The notes beneath the pieces are model-generated. The model had not been told where the DNA came from. It searched no databases and worked only from the letters and a program-made list of their open reading frames with translations. From JAAYBY01 sp964465385 (GTDB lineage Bacteria; Bacillota; Clostridia; Saccharofermentanales; UBA5734): 35,472 bases of DNA. The position numbers and the translations under genes were made by a program. Where the stretch lies: assembly GCA_964465385.1 (NCBI GenBank), contig CAYXIM010000008.1, positions 1 to 35,472 on the forward strand, read 5' to 3'. Positions 16,073 through 23,203 of the stretch are shown in pieces; the first letter of the stretch is position 1; each line of letters begins with the position of its first letter.

Positions 16073-18024
16073 TGGCGCAAATCAGCCACCAGAGCCGGGT
16101 TTTGAGTGATCGCAGCCCCTATGGCGCCCAGCCGGCGGGCAGCCAGGTCCGCTTGCGTGTGCACGATCGGCGAAAAAAACGTGACGGCGATCAGGCCTTG
16201 GGTCAGGTCCGCCTGGCCTATGCCTACGGCTTGACAGCTTTTGTAGAAAGCAGCAGCCTCATGCAGCCTATAAGAGACGATCAGGCCGCTTTTGACAGCT
16301 ACGAGGTCCAGCTGGACCTGCCTCCTGAACCGGCTTTGCTCTTTTACTGGTTTGAGCTACAAACCCCAAGAGGAACCGTCTATCTGACCTGCGACCGGGA
16401 CGACTTTACAGGCGGCAGCCTGGTCAGCGCTGACCGGCCCCGCTTTTTACCGGGCCAGCCCAAAAGCCCCCTGGCCTGGCAGATCACCGTCTACGACCCG
16501 GCTTTTTCCGTGCCTGACTGGTTGTCCGGCCAGGTGCTTTACCAGATTTTTCCTGACCGTTTTCGCCGGGACCAGGCCTTCACGCTGGACCGTTTTGCGG
16601 CCAACGACCGGCCAGAGCGGATCTTTCACACCGACTGGTCCGAAGAAGTGGACATCGAGGGCAAGCCCGAGACCGGCTACCTGGCCTGTGATTTTTTCGG
16701 CGGTTCCATCGCGGGCATCCGGGAAAAACTCGACTACCTGACGGAGCTGGGTGTGTCGGTCCTGTCGCTCAACCCCATTTTCGAGGCCCGGTCCAACCAC
16801 CGCTATGACACAGCTGACTACCTGCAGGTTGACCCCCTGCTGGGGCGTGAAGAAACCTTCATCGCCTTTTGCCAGGCGGCCCGCCAGCGAGGCATCCGGG
16901 TCATTCTGGACGGCGTCTTTAACCACACGGGGGCGGACAGCCGGTATTTCAACCGCTATGGCCGCTATCCGGAAACAGGGGCCTGGCAACAGGCCACCGG
17001 CTCCCAGCCCTCTGCCTACGGCAGCTGGTACCGTTTTTCCGACGAGGAAGGGCGCTTGACCTATGACGCCTGGTGGGGGTTTCCGGAGCTGCCCGCCGTG
17101 GAGGAGGCGGACCTGTCTTACCGTGCCTTCATGACCGGACCGGACGGGGTGGTCCGGCGCTGGCTGCGCCTGGGCGCATCCGGCTGGCGGCTGGATGTGT
17201 CAGATGAGCTGCCGGATTATTTCCTGCGCGCCATCCGGGCGGCCGCCAAAGCTGAGCGGTCCGATGCGGTGGTTATCGGGGAGGTCTGGGAGGATGCCAG
17301 CAACAAGATCAGCTATGGCGCCCACCGGGATTTTCTGCTGGGTCGAACCCATGACGCGGTGATGAATTATCCCTTCCGGCGGGCCCTGATCGGCTGGCTG
17401 GCCGGGCACATGGACGCCCAATGGATGAACCATGAGCTGGAGACCTTGCGTGAACACTACCCCAAACCGGCCTTTGATGCCGCCTACAACCTGATTTCCA
17501 GCCACGATGTGGAACGTGCCCTGACGGCCCTGGCCGGTGACCCGGACCCGGGCAGCCGACAGGCGCAGGCCCGGTTGAGCCTGTCCGACGACCAGCGCCA
17601 GACGGGCCTGGCCCGTTTGAGGCTGGCTGTTTTGTTCCAGATGATCTACCCGGGCTGCCCGGTCATCTACTATGGGGATGAGGTGGGTCTGGAAGGTTAC
17701 CGGGATCCCTTTAACAGGCGGACGTTTCCCTGGGGACAGGAAGAGGGGCCCCTGACCGCCTTTGTGGCCCAGCTGGGTCAGCTAAGGCGCCGTTGGCCGG
17801 TCCTGCAACGAGGCGACCTGCGCATGCACCTGGCCTGGCAGGACTGCTGTGTCTTTGAACGCCTGCTCCTGTCGCCTCCTGGCGGTCCCGAGCGGGTCCT
17901 CCTGGCACTTAACCGCGGCACAAAAAAACAGGTTGTCAGTTGGCAGGATCGCCAGCTTGAGCTGCCGCCCATGGGCTTTTGGCTGGAAGCCGATGGCCAG
18001 GCGGTTTTGTTGACAAAGGGCTAG
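16069..18024 (+). CDS. GH13 glucan hydrolase (neopullulanase/cyclomaltodextrinase-like)
   Basis: A 651-residue GH13 protein. A beta-rich N-terminal region (about residues 15-145) resembles the CBM34-type domain of neopullulanases. The barrel follows with LYQIFPDRF, then GVFNHTG, GWRLDVSDE (nucleophile Asp376), GEVWED (acid/base Glu405) and SSHDVER (Asp480), so all three catalytic acids are present. It would hydrolyse alpha-1,4 or alpha-1,6 bonds of maltodextrins, probably in glycogen turnover. No signal peptide is seen, so it should be cytosolic. Translation is coupled to glgA by an ATGA overlap; a second ATG at 16072 is also possible. Exact specificity cannot be read from the motifs. Confidence 0.85.
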   Translation: MMAQISHQSRVLSDRSPYGAQPAGSQVRLRVHDRRKKRDGDQALGQVRLAYAYGLTAFVESSSLMQPIRDDQAAFDSYEVQLDLPPEPALLFYWFELQTPRGTVYLTCDRDDFTGGSLVSADRPRFLPGQPKSPLAWQITVYDPAFSVPDWLSGQVLYQIFPDRFRRDQAFTLDRFAANDRPERIFHTDWSEEVDIEGKPETGYLACDFFGGSIAGIREKLDYLTELGVSVLSLNPIFEARSNHRYDTADYLQVDPLLGREETFIAFCQAARQRGIRVILDGVFNHTGADSRYFNRYGRYPETGAWQQATGSQPSAYGSWYRFSDEEGRLTYDAWWGFPELPAVEEADLSYRAFMTGPDGVVRRWLRLGASGWRLDVSDELPDYFLRAIRAAAKAERSDAVVIGEVWEDASNKISYGAHRDFLLGRTHDAVMNYPFRRALIGWLAGHMDAQWMNHELETLREHYPKPAFDAAYNLISSHDVERALTALAGDPDPGSRQAQARLSLSDDQRQTGLARLRLAVLFQMIYPGCPVIYYGDEVGLEGYRDPFNRRTFPWGQEEGPLTAFVAQLGQLRRRWPVLQRGDLRMHLAWQDCCVFERLLLSPPGGPERVLLALNRGTKKQVVSWQDRQLELPPMGFWLEADGQAVLLTKG

Positions 18025-18038
18025 GTCGGTGCGATAAT
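18010..18038 (+). promoter_or_regulatory. Promoter of tRNA-Leu
   Basis: A perfect TTGACA (18010-18015) and GATAAT (18033-18038) have exactly 17 bp between them, close to consensus. The -35 box overlaps the last codons of the GH13 gene, and the -10 box is 39 bp before the tRNA. Confidence 0.75.
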
Positions 18039-18044
18039 GGCACA

Positions 18045-18066
18045 TGCTGATCCGCACGGATCAGCA
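18045..18066 (+). repeat. Perfect 10-bp inverted repeat in the tRNA leader
   Basis: TGCTGATCCG and CGGATCAGCA are separated by only CA, between the -10 box and the tRNA. There is no T-run after it, so it is not a standard terminator. It could be a processing signal in the tRNA precursor or an end-stabilising hairpin of the GH13 transcript. Confidence 0.6.
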
Positions 18067-18076
18067 GCTAAGGCTT

Positions 18077-18159
18077 GCGGCCATGGCGGAACTGGCAGAC
18101 GCGCACGTTTGAGGGGCGTGTGGGCAACCATATGGGTTCAAGTCCCATTGGCCGCACCA
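18077..18159 (+). tRNA. tRNA-Leu, anticodon GAG
   Basis: The acceptor arm GCGGCCA pairs with TGGCCGC, followed by discriminator A and an encoded CCA. The D region contains GGCGGAACTGGCAGACGC, typical of leucine tRNAs. The anticodon stem CACGT/GCGTG closes a seven-base loop TTGAGGG, placing GAG at 18111-18113. A long variable arm (TGG-GCAA-CCA), characteristic of tRNA-Leu, precedes the T arm ATGGG-TTCAAGT-CCCAT. It has its own promoter and terminator, and the AT-rich island begins directly after it. Confidence 0.95.
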
Positions 18160-18164
18160 AGATG

Positions 18165-18206
18165 AAGTTGACAAGTTTTTAATCAGAAAGCTTGTCAACT
18201 TTTTTA
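18165..18206 (+). terminator. Rho-independent terminator of tRNA-Leu
   Basis: AAGTTGACAAG (18165-18175) pairs perfectly with CTTGTCAACTT (18191-18201), giving an 11-bp stem that ends in a run of T. It starts five bases after the CCA end. Confidence 0.88.
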
Positions 18207-18452
18207 TTTATACACAAATTGTAGCGAATTTATGGGTTTGAGTGCTTGAGAAAATGCAGATTTGAATCTGCACCAACATGTCATATTACGATTTTCGATG
18301 CCATGGCGACTCTTTGCTCATTGTTCGGTTAAAGGCTTTATCACACAATCGAAGACGACCATCGGATCAGATCATGTCAACCGAAGCTTGTCTCTGACAA
18401 GAAGGTCGGTCTTATTAGATCATCTTGAACATTTGAAATGATGCTGACAAGC
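18207..18452. other. AT-rich spacer between tRNA-Leu terminator and the abiE promoter, no gene
   Basis: No credible reading frame or ribosome site is present. The base composition is visibly lower in GC than everything to the left. Two small hairpins occur: TGCAGAT-TTGA-ATCTGCA (18255-18272) and CTTGTC-TCT-GACAAG (18387-18401). The word AAGCTTGTC or its complement recurs here and in the neighbouring terminator. The position downstream of a tRNA and the composition suggest imported DNA. Confidence 0.6.
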
Positions 18453-18493
18453 TTTACATCTACGCTTCAAAAACCTGTAATATGTAGCGTAGA
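18453..18493 (+). promoter_or_regulatory. abiE promoter with overlapping inverted-repeat operator
   Basis: TTTACA (18453-18458) and TGTAAT (18476-18481) are 17 bp apart, ahead of abiEi. An 8-bp inverted repeat, TCTACGCT (18459-18466) and AGCGTAGA (18486-18493), begins right after the -35 box and ends just past the -10 box. AbiEi antitoxins are known to repress their own operons by binding inverted repeats in the promoter, so this is the expected operator; its use here is inferred. Confidence 0.6.
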
Positions 18494-18507
18494 AAGCAGG
18501 TGAGTTT

Positions 18508-19101
18508 ATGCGAAAAATAGATCAGCTCGATGCCTTACTTAAAGATGGAAAAGGATATATCACAAGACGTGCTGCACTGGCCTTGGATATTTCAGCAGCT
18601 TATTTTTATGATTTTGTATCTAAACGTTCTTTGATTCGAGTCGCAAGTGGTTTATATAAGAGCGATGATGCTTGGGATGATGAACTTTATGTCGTCAGTC
18701 TTTTGAATCAACGTGTCTGTTTCTCCCATGAATCAGCTTTGTTTTTAAATGAGCTTATGGAGCGAGAGCCTTTTGAGATTATTGTATCGGCGCCACGCGG
18801 ATACAATGCATCTCATTTACGCAGACGCAATATACGCGTGTTTCAGCTTCCAGAGGAAGCGTTTTTTATTGGAAGAACAACGTTATTAACTCCGATGGGG
18901 CATCACGTTTCAGCCTACGATAAAGAGCGCGCGATTTGCGATCTACTTGGCAACAAAGATAACACTGACATCCAAATCTTTCAAACGGCTTTTAAACTTT
19001 ATGTTGCTCGAAAAGATAAGAACATCCCTCTTCTGATGCGCTATGCAAAGGTCTTTAATTTGGAAGAAAAGATGAGACAATATATGGAGGTGCTTTTATG
19101 A
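18508..19101 (+). CDS. abiEi: Type IV toxin-antitoxin system antitoxin, AbiEi family
   Basis: A 197-residue protein matching AbiEi antitoxins. An N-terminal winged-helix DNA-binding part (about residues 1-50, KIDQLDALLKDGKGYITRR, then LIRVASGLYK) precedes the AbiEi C-terminal domain (VCFSHESALFLNEL, then VSAYDKERAICDLLGNKD). Family members act as antitoxins by countering the nucleotidyltransferase toxin without binding it, and they repress the operon. ATG 18508 has an AGGTGAG site. The codon use is AT-rich, unlike the flanking genes, which supports acquisition. Its stop overlaps the toxin start by four bases (ATGA). Confidence 0.9.
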   Translation: MRKIDQLDALLKDGKGYITRRAALALDISAAYFYDFVSKRSLIRVASGLYKSDDAWDDELYVVSLLNQRVCFSHESALFLNELMEREPFEIIVSAPRGYNASHLRRRNIRVFQLPEEAFFIGRTTLLTPMGHHVSAYDKERAICDLLGNKDNTDIQIFQTAFKLYVARKDKNIPLLMRYAKVFNLEEKMRQYMEVLL

Positions 19102-19939
19102 TTCGAGATGCCAGACAATTAAAAGCAAAAATCCGTCACCTGACTCAGGGTGATAGTCAAAAATCTCAGACATATTTGCGTAATTTTTTCATGGAACGAT
19201 TTTTGGAACGCATCTCAGTTTCTGCTTATCAGGAAAAGTTTGTACTAAAAGGTGGACTCTTGATTGCATCAATCGTGGGTCTTGATATGCGCTCTACCAT
19301 GGACATCGATTCTACCGTGCAAAGTCTATCCCTTGATCAAGAAAATGCAGTAACAGTTGTGCAGGAGATCATTGAAGCACCAATAGATGATCGAGTGAAT
19401 TTTATCTTGTCCAACATTCGCGTATTATGGAAGAGCATGGCTATGGGGGCATGCGCTTTACACTTCAAGGAACCTTTGATGGCATTCGTCAAGGCGTCCG
19501 AGTTGACTTGTCGACCGGTGATGTCATTACACCAAGGGCGATTTCTTGCCGTTACAGGTTAATGTTTGAAGACCGTCACATTCAATTAATGACTTATAAC
19601 TTGGAAACACTTCTCGCCGAGAAATTGGAAACAATGATTTCCAGAGGCACAGCAAATACCAGAATGAGAGATTTTTATGATGTCTTTCTTTTGGCTAAGC
19701 AAGGTGACTTTAACCTCTCTACGCTTCAGAGCGCAATTGTGAACACGTCCAAAAAACGCAGTTCAGAACCCCAGCTAATGAATTATAGCCAAATTATGAA
19801 AGATGTGGCTTCTAGTACAATCATGGAAACGGCTTGGGACGGTTTTAAACGACAATCGTATTTTGTGGATGATTTACCTTGGGGAGATGTGCTGAAAGAA
19901 AGTATCGCTCTGATAGATAGAATTTTTCAAGATATATGA
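19098..19939 (+). pseudogene. abiEii: Type IV toxin-antitoxin nucleotidyltransferase toxin AbiEii, frameshifted
   Basis: AbiEii toxins are DUF1814-type nucleotidyltransferases that stop growth; the system can abort phage infection. Codons from 19098 to about 19424 give the N-terminal part (about 109 residues) with KFVLKGGLLIASIVG and the catalytic-type MDIDS. The frame then shifts: the continuation starts in another frame at about 19427 (MEEHGYGGMRFTLQGTFDG) and runs to 19939, including LAEKLETMISRG and RMRDFYDVFLL. Joined, they make about 280 residues, normal for the family. The shift fits loss of one base in the GTATTATGG area. In the first frame translation ends at 19562 after out-of-family residues. 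No classical slippery heptamer is present, so mutation or assembly error is likelier than programmed frameshifting. Confidence 0.85.
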
Positions 19940-20271
19940 TGACGTCGAACCCTCTATGAGCAACTTAGTTGTTGATGATAGGAGGTGCGCTTGCTTATAA
20001 GCACTTTGCTTTCCCGCTCATTTTAATTGATATGAACTAAAAGTAAGGGCTATCTTTATCATGATCGACACAACACACTGTTTTAAAGAAACAAAATACA
20101 GGGAGGGCCTATAGGCTTTTTTAGAGCGTCAGCCTATCACATAAAGCCGATGTGTCTGTTTTTAAAAAGCCAACAATTTTTTCTTTCCTTTTCGATTTTA
20201 TCAAGCTACTAGGTGATGATTTCCCATCCGGCAAGCTTTCTAGCAAGGCAAGCAACTTTGTGGCGGCGCGA

Positions 20272-20316
20272 AAGCCTAAAACAAAACGCTTTTGAGCGTC
20301 TGTTTTGTTCAGGCTT
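20272..20316. terminator. Large hairpin, possible bidirectional terminator
   Basis: AAGCCT/AGGCTT (20272-20277, 20311-20316), AACAAAA/TTTTGTT (20280-20286, 20303-20309) and ACGCT/AGCGT around a TTTG loop build one long imperfect hairpin. On the minus strand the core stem is followed by TTTTGTTTT, a terminator-like tail; on the plus strand the tail is interrupted. An outer pair CAAGCAAC/GTTGCTTG (20249-20256, 20326-20333) encloses it. Confidence 0.4.
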
Positions 20317-20342
20317 GCAAAAAATGTTGCTTGTGCTAACAT
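20315..20342 (+). promoter_or_regulatory. Possible promoter of the symporter-paaK genes
   Basis: TTGCAA (20315-20320) and TAACAT (20337-20342) are 16 bp apart, 41 bp before the symporter start. The -35 box is the right foot of the large hairpin, so structure and promoter overlap. Support is moderate. Confidence 0.35.
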
Positions 20343-20383
20343 GTCAAAGGTAGCGCCTGTAAGGCAAGGAAGGATGGTAGGAT

Positions 20384-21844
20384 ATGCGGTACGCCGTATT
20401 GGGTCTGTTTTTATTCGTCATGATCCTGGTGGGTCTGCTCAGTTACCGGAAGGTTCAAACAACAGAAGATTATATCCTGGGTGGTCGGACCATCGGCCCC
20501 TGGCTGGCTTCTTTTTCCTATGGCACAACTTACTTTTCGGCGGTTATTTTCGTTGGTTATGCCGGCCGCTACGGCTGGCAGTTTGGCTTGTCTGCCGTCT
20601 GGATTGGTATTGGCAATGCCTTGATCGGCTCCCTGCTGGCCTGGCTTTTGCTGGCCGAACGGACCCGGCGTATCAGCCAGGCCATGGGCGTTGGCACGCT
20701 GGCTGAATTTTTCAAAAAACGCTACGACAGCCTGGGCATGGAACGGCTGGCCGCCCTGATCGTGTTCGTGTTTCTGATTCCCTACTCGGCATCGGTCTAC
20801 CAGGGCCTGGGCTACGTCATGCAACGTTATTTTCACGGCACCGTCCTGGCTGACCTGCGGGTCAGCATGCTCTTGATCGCGCTGGTCACGGGCCTCTATT
20901 TGTTTTTTGGCGGCTATTTGTCGACCGCCATCAACAGCCTGATTCAGGGCTTGATCATGACCGTCGGGGTGGTCTGGATGCTGGTGCGGGTCATTGGCCT
21001 GTCAGGTGGCCTAGCACAGGGTGTCACCCAGCTGTCAGCCATGCAGACGGCCAACCCCGGGCCGGGGGCCCTGACCGCTGTTTTTGGTCCGGATCCGCTG
21101 CAGCTGGTCACCTTGATCCTGATGACCAGCCTGGGCACCCTGGGCCTGCCCCAGATGATTGCCAAATACAACGGCATCCGTGACCGGGTGGCCGTCAGGC
21201 GGGCCACGGTCATGAGCACTGTGCTGGCCCTGGTGATCGGGGGCAGCGCCTACCTGATGGGTGGCTTTTCCAGGCTTTTGACCCAGAAGCTGGCTGTGTC
21301 TTTTGATGTGGACAACCTGGACACCCTGATGCCGGCCTTGTTCGAAGCCATCTTGTCTCCGCCACTCATGGCTGTTTTCATCGTGCTCATGATGTCGGCC
21401 TCCATGTCGACCCTGGCATCGGTGGTCCTGGTTTCAGCCCCGACGGTGACCCGCTCCCTGCTGGGCCAGAACAAGGTGCTGGCCATGCGGCTGGCGTCGC
21501 TGCTTTTTGTCTTCTTGTCATATGTGATTGCCGTTTTCCCCAGCGCCATCGTGACCTTGATGTCTTTTTCCTGGGGTGCGGTTTCCGGCGCCTTCATCGG
21601 TCCTTACATCTGGGGCCTTTATGACCGGTCAGCCACGCGCCTGGGGGCCCTGTGCGGCATGATCGGCGGCCTGATGACCGTGGTCCTGGGCGCCATCCTG
21701 GTCCTGGCCTTTAAGGCCTCGCCTGGTATCTGGGCCCCGCGCCTGGCCGTCCTGGCCATGGCCAATTCATTGATCGTAACCCCCCTGGCCAGCCGCCTCT
21801 TGCGGCCCTGGTGCCCCCTGCCGAAAGGAGCGATGTACCTGTGA
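20384..21844 (+). CDS. Sodium:solute symporter family (SSF) transporter
   Basis: A 486-residue polytopic membrane protein with about 12-13 hydrophobic helices. The TTEDYILGGRTIGPWLAS stretch near residue 26, then GTTYFSAVIFVGYAGRYGW and the central LGLPQMIAKYNGI are characteristic of SSF carriers, the family of PanF, PutP and ActP. It would move an organic solute with Na+. Upstream lies AGGAAGGATGGTAGGAT as a ribosome site. The paaK start overlaps its stop by four bases, so the substrate may be an aromatic or short carboxylic acid connected with PaaK and IorAB; that is inferred only from the coupling. Confidence 0.85.
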   Translation: MRYAVLGLFLFVMILVGLLSYRKVQTTEDYILGGRTIGPWLASFSYGTTYFSAVIFVGYAGRYGWQFGLSAVWIGIGNALIGSLLAWLLLAERTRRISQAMGVGTLAEFFKKRYDSLGMERLAALIVFVFLIPYSASVYQGLGYVMQRYFHGTVLADLRVSMLLIALVTGLYLFFGGYLSTAINSLIQGLIMTVGVVWMLVRVIGLSGGLAQGVTQLSAMQTANPGPGALTAVFGPDPLQLVTLILMTSLGTLGLPQMIAKYNGIRDRVAVRRATVMSTVLALVIGGSAYLMGGFSRLLTQKLAVSFDVDNLDTLMPALFEAILSPPLMAVFIVLMMSASMSTLASVVLVSAPTVTRSLLGQNKVLAMRLASLLFVFLSYVIAVFPSAIVTLMSFSWGAVSGAFIGPYIWGLYDRSATRLGALCGMIGGLMTVVLGAILVLAFKASPGIWAPRLAVLAMANSLIVTPLASRLLRPWCPLPKGAMYL

Positions 21845-23130
21845 TCTGGAGTCCGGCGGAACAACTGACCCGCAAAGACATGCAAGCCCTGCAGCGTGAA
21901 CGCCTGCAGGCCGTGCTGGCACGCGCCTACCAACACGTACCCTTTTACCAGGCGCGCATGGACCAGGCCGGCATCCGGCCTGAAGCGGTCCGCGACCTGA
22001 CTGACCTTGGGGCCATTCCCTTTACCCGGAAAACGGACCTGAGAGACCACTACCCCTTTGGCCTGTTTGCCCGGCCGCTGGCGGACATCGTCCGCTTCCA
22101 TGCCTCATCGGGGACCACCGGCAAACCGGTGGTGGTGGGCTATACGGCCCAGGACATGGACAACTGGGCCGACTGCTGTGCCCGGGTGGGGGCGGCTGCC
22201 GGGGTCACACGGGGCGACATCTGCCAGGTTTCCTTCGGCTACGGGCTTTTCACCGGCGGCTTTGGCATGCACGCCGGCCTGGAGCGTCTGGGAGCGGCTG
22301 TCTTGCCCATCTCAAGTGGCCAGTCCGAGCGCCAGCTCATGTTCATGAAAGATTTTCAAACAAGCGTCCTGGTGGCCACGCCCTCCTATGTCCTGCACCT
22401 GACGGAGGTCATGCAGCGGCTGGGCCTGGACCGGCAGGAGCTGGCCTTGCGCGTGGGCCTGTTTGGCGGTGAAGGGCACACAGCGGAGATGCGTGACTTG
22501 ATCACCCGCCGCCTGTCCATCATCGACACGCAAAACTACGGCTTGACCGAAATTTGCGGGCCCGGTGTCTCCTATGAATGTCTGGAGCACAGCGGCATGC
22601 ACATCAACGAAGACCATTTCTATCCGGAAATCATTGACCCGGAAAGCGGTGAGTCCCTGCCCATGGGGTCAGAAGGGGAGCTGGTCCTGACCACCCTGAC
22701 CAAAGAAGGCATCCCCATGCTGCGCTACCGGACCGGGGACATCACGCGCCTGGATGACACGCCCTGCCGCTGCGGCCGGACCAACGTCCGCATGGACCTG
22801 GTGTTGGGCCGGACCGATGACATGCTGGTCATCCGCGGGGTCAACATATTCCCTTCCCAGATCGAATCGGTTCTCATGACCATCCCGGGCATCGGCCCCC
22901 ACTACCAGATGGTGGTGACCAGCCAGCAGTTTATGGACCAGCTGGAGGTCCAGGTGGAGCTCATCGATGGCCAACACCTGGAAAGCTACGCCCGCCTGGA
23001 GCACCTGACCGAGGACATTGCGCAAAAGATCCGCCAGACGCTGCAGATCAACGTCAAGGTGACCTTGCTCAACCCGCAGACCATCCAGCGGACGGCTGGC
23101 AAAGCCAAGCGGCTCATCGACCGGCGCTGA
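21841..23130 (+). CDS. paaK: Phenylacetate-CoA ligase
   Basis: An ANL-superfamily AMP-forming ligase of 429 residues, activating phenylacetate or related arylacetates to CoA thioesters. The ATP-binding motif HASSGTTGKPVVVG is at about 87-100, the NYGLTEICGPG adenine motif is mid-protein, and YRTGDITRL and GRTDDMLVIRGVNIFPSQIE mark the hinge and C-terminal domain. The start is GTG 21841, whose GTGA overlaps the symporter stop and which has AAAGGAG about nine bases upstream; a longer frame from 21811 would add residues without a ribosome site. In anaerobes PaaK beside IorAB commonly accompanies aromatic amino-acid metabolism. Confidence 0.93.
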   Translation: MIWSPAEQLTRKDMQALQRERLQAVLARAYQHVPFYQARMDQAGIRPEAVRDLTDLGAIPFTRKTDLRDHYPFGLFARPLADIVRFHASSGTTGKPVVVGYTAQDMDNWADCCARVGAAAGVTRGDICQVSFGYGLFTGGFGMHAGLERLGAAVLPISSGQSERQLMFMKDFQTSVLVATPSYVLHLTEVMQRLGLDRQELALRVGLFGGEGHTAEMRDLITRRLSIIDTQNYGLTEICGPGVSYECLEHSGMHINEDHFYPEIIDPESGESLPMGSEGELVLTTLTKEGIPMLRYRTGDITRLDDTPCRCGRTNVRMDLVLGRTDDMLVIRGVNIFPSQIESVLMTIPGIGPHYQMVVTSQQFMDQLEVQVELIDGQHLESYARLEHLTEDIAQKIRQTLQINVKVTLLNPQTIQRTAGKAKRLIDRR

Positions 23131-23131
23131 C

Positions 23132-23160
23132 TTGCAGGAACGGTGAAAATCGTCAATAAT
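23132..23160 (+). promoter_or_regulatory. Possible promoter of iorAB
   Basis: TTGCAG (23132-23137) and AATAAT (23155-23160) are 17 bp apart, starting two bases after the paaK stop and 43 bp before iorA. The 73-bp gap here is the only sizeable break between the symporter and yggS. Confidence 0.4.
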
Positions 23161-23203
23161 AGGCACTTGACTGGCAAACACATCAAGCAAGAAGTGGTGA
23201 TAC

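Larger units (their letters stand above)
19940..20383. other. Long intergenic region at the right edge of the AT-rich island
   Basis: No convincing gene. A 73-codon minus-strand frame (20121-20342) has no ribosome site, no recognisable similarity and overlaps a strong hairpin, so I do not call it. The region holds small palindromes (TGCTTATAAGCA near 19992, GCCTATAGGC followed by six T near 20108) and a nested inverted repeat at 20249-20333. The composition returns to the host level after about 20345. Confidence 0.55.

Noticed and set aside
18255..18278. tRNA-like 3' end (stem TGCAGAT-TTGA-ATCTGCA followed by CCA) downstream of tRNA-Leu
   Set aside because: The loop and stem lengths do not fit a T arm and no acceptor or anticodon arm precedes it; it does not match the tRNA-Leu 3' end well enough to be an attachment site.
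19422..19430. Programmed ribosomal frameshift in abiEii
   Set aside because: GTATTATGG is not a recognised slippery sequence and no downstream pseudoknot was evident; a plain indel or assembly error explains it better.
20105..20118. GCCTATAGGC followed by six T as a terminator for the abiE operon
   Set aside because: With a loop the stem has only three strong pairs and lies 165 bp from the toxin stop; possible but not convincing.
20121..20342. Minus-strand 73-codon frame in the region right of abiE
   Set aside because: No ribosome site, no recognisable domain, and it covers the large nested hairpin, which constrains its sequence for other reasons.
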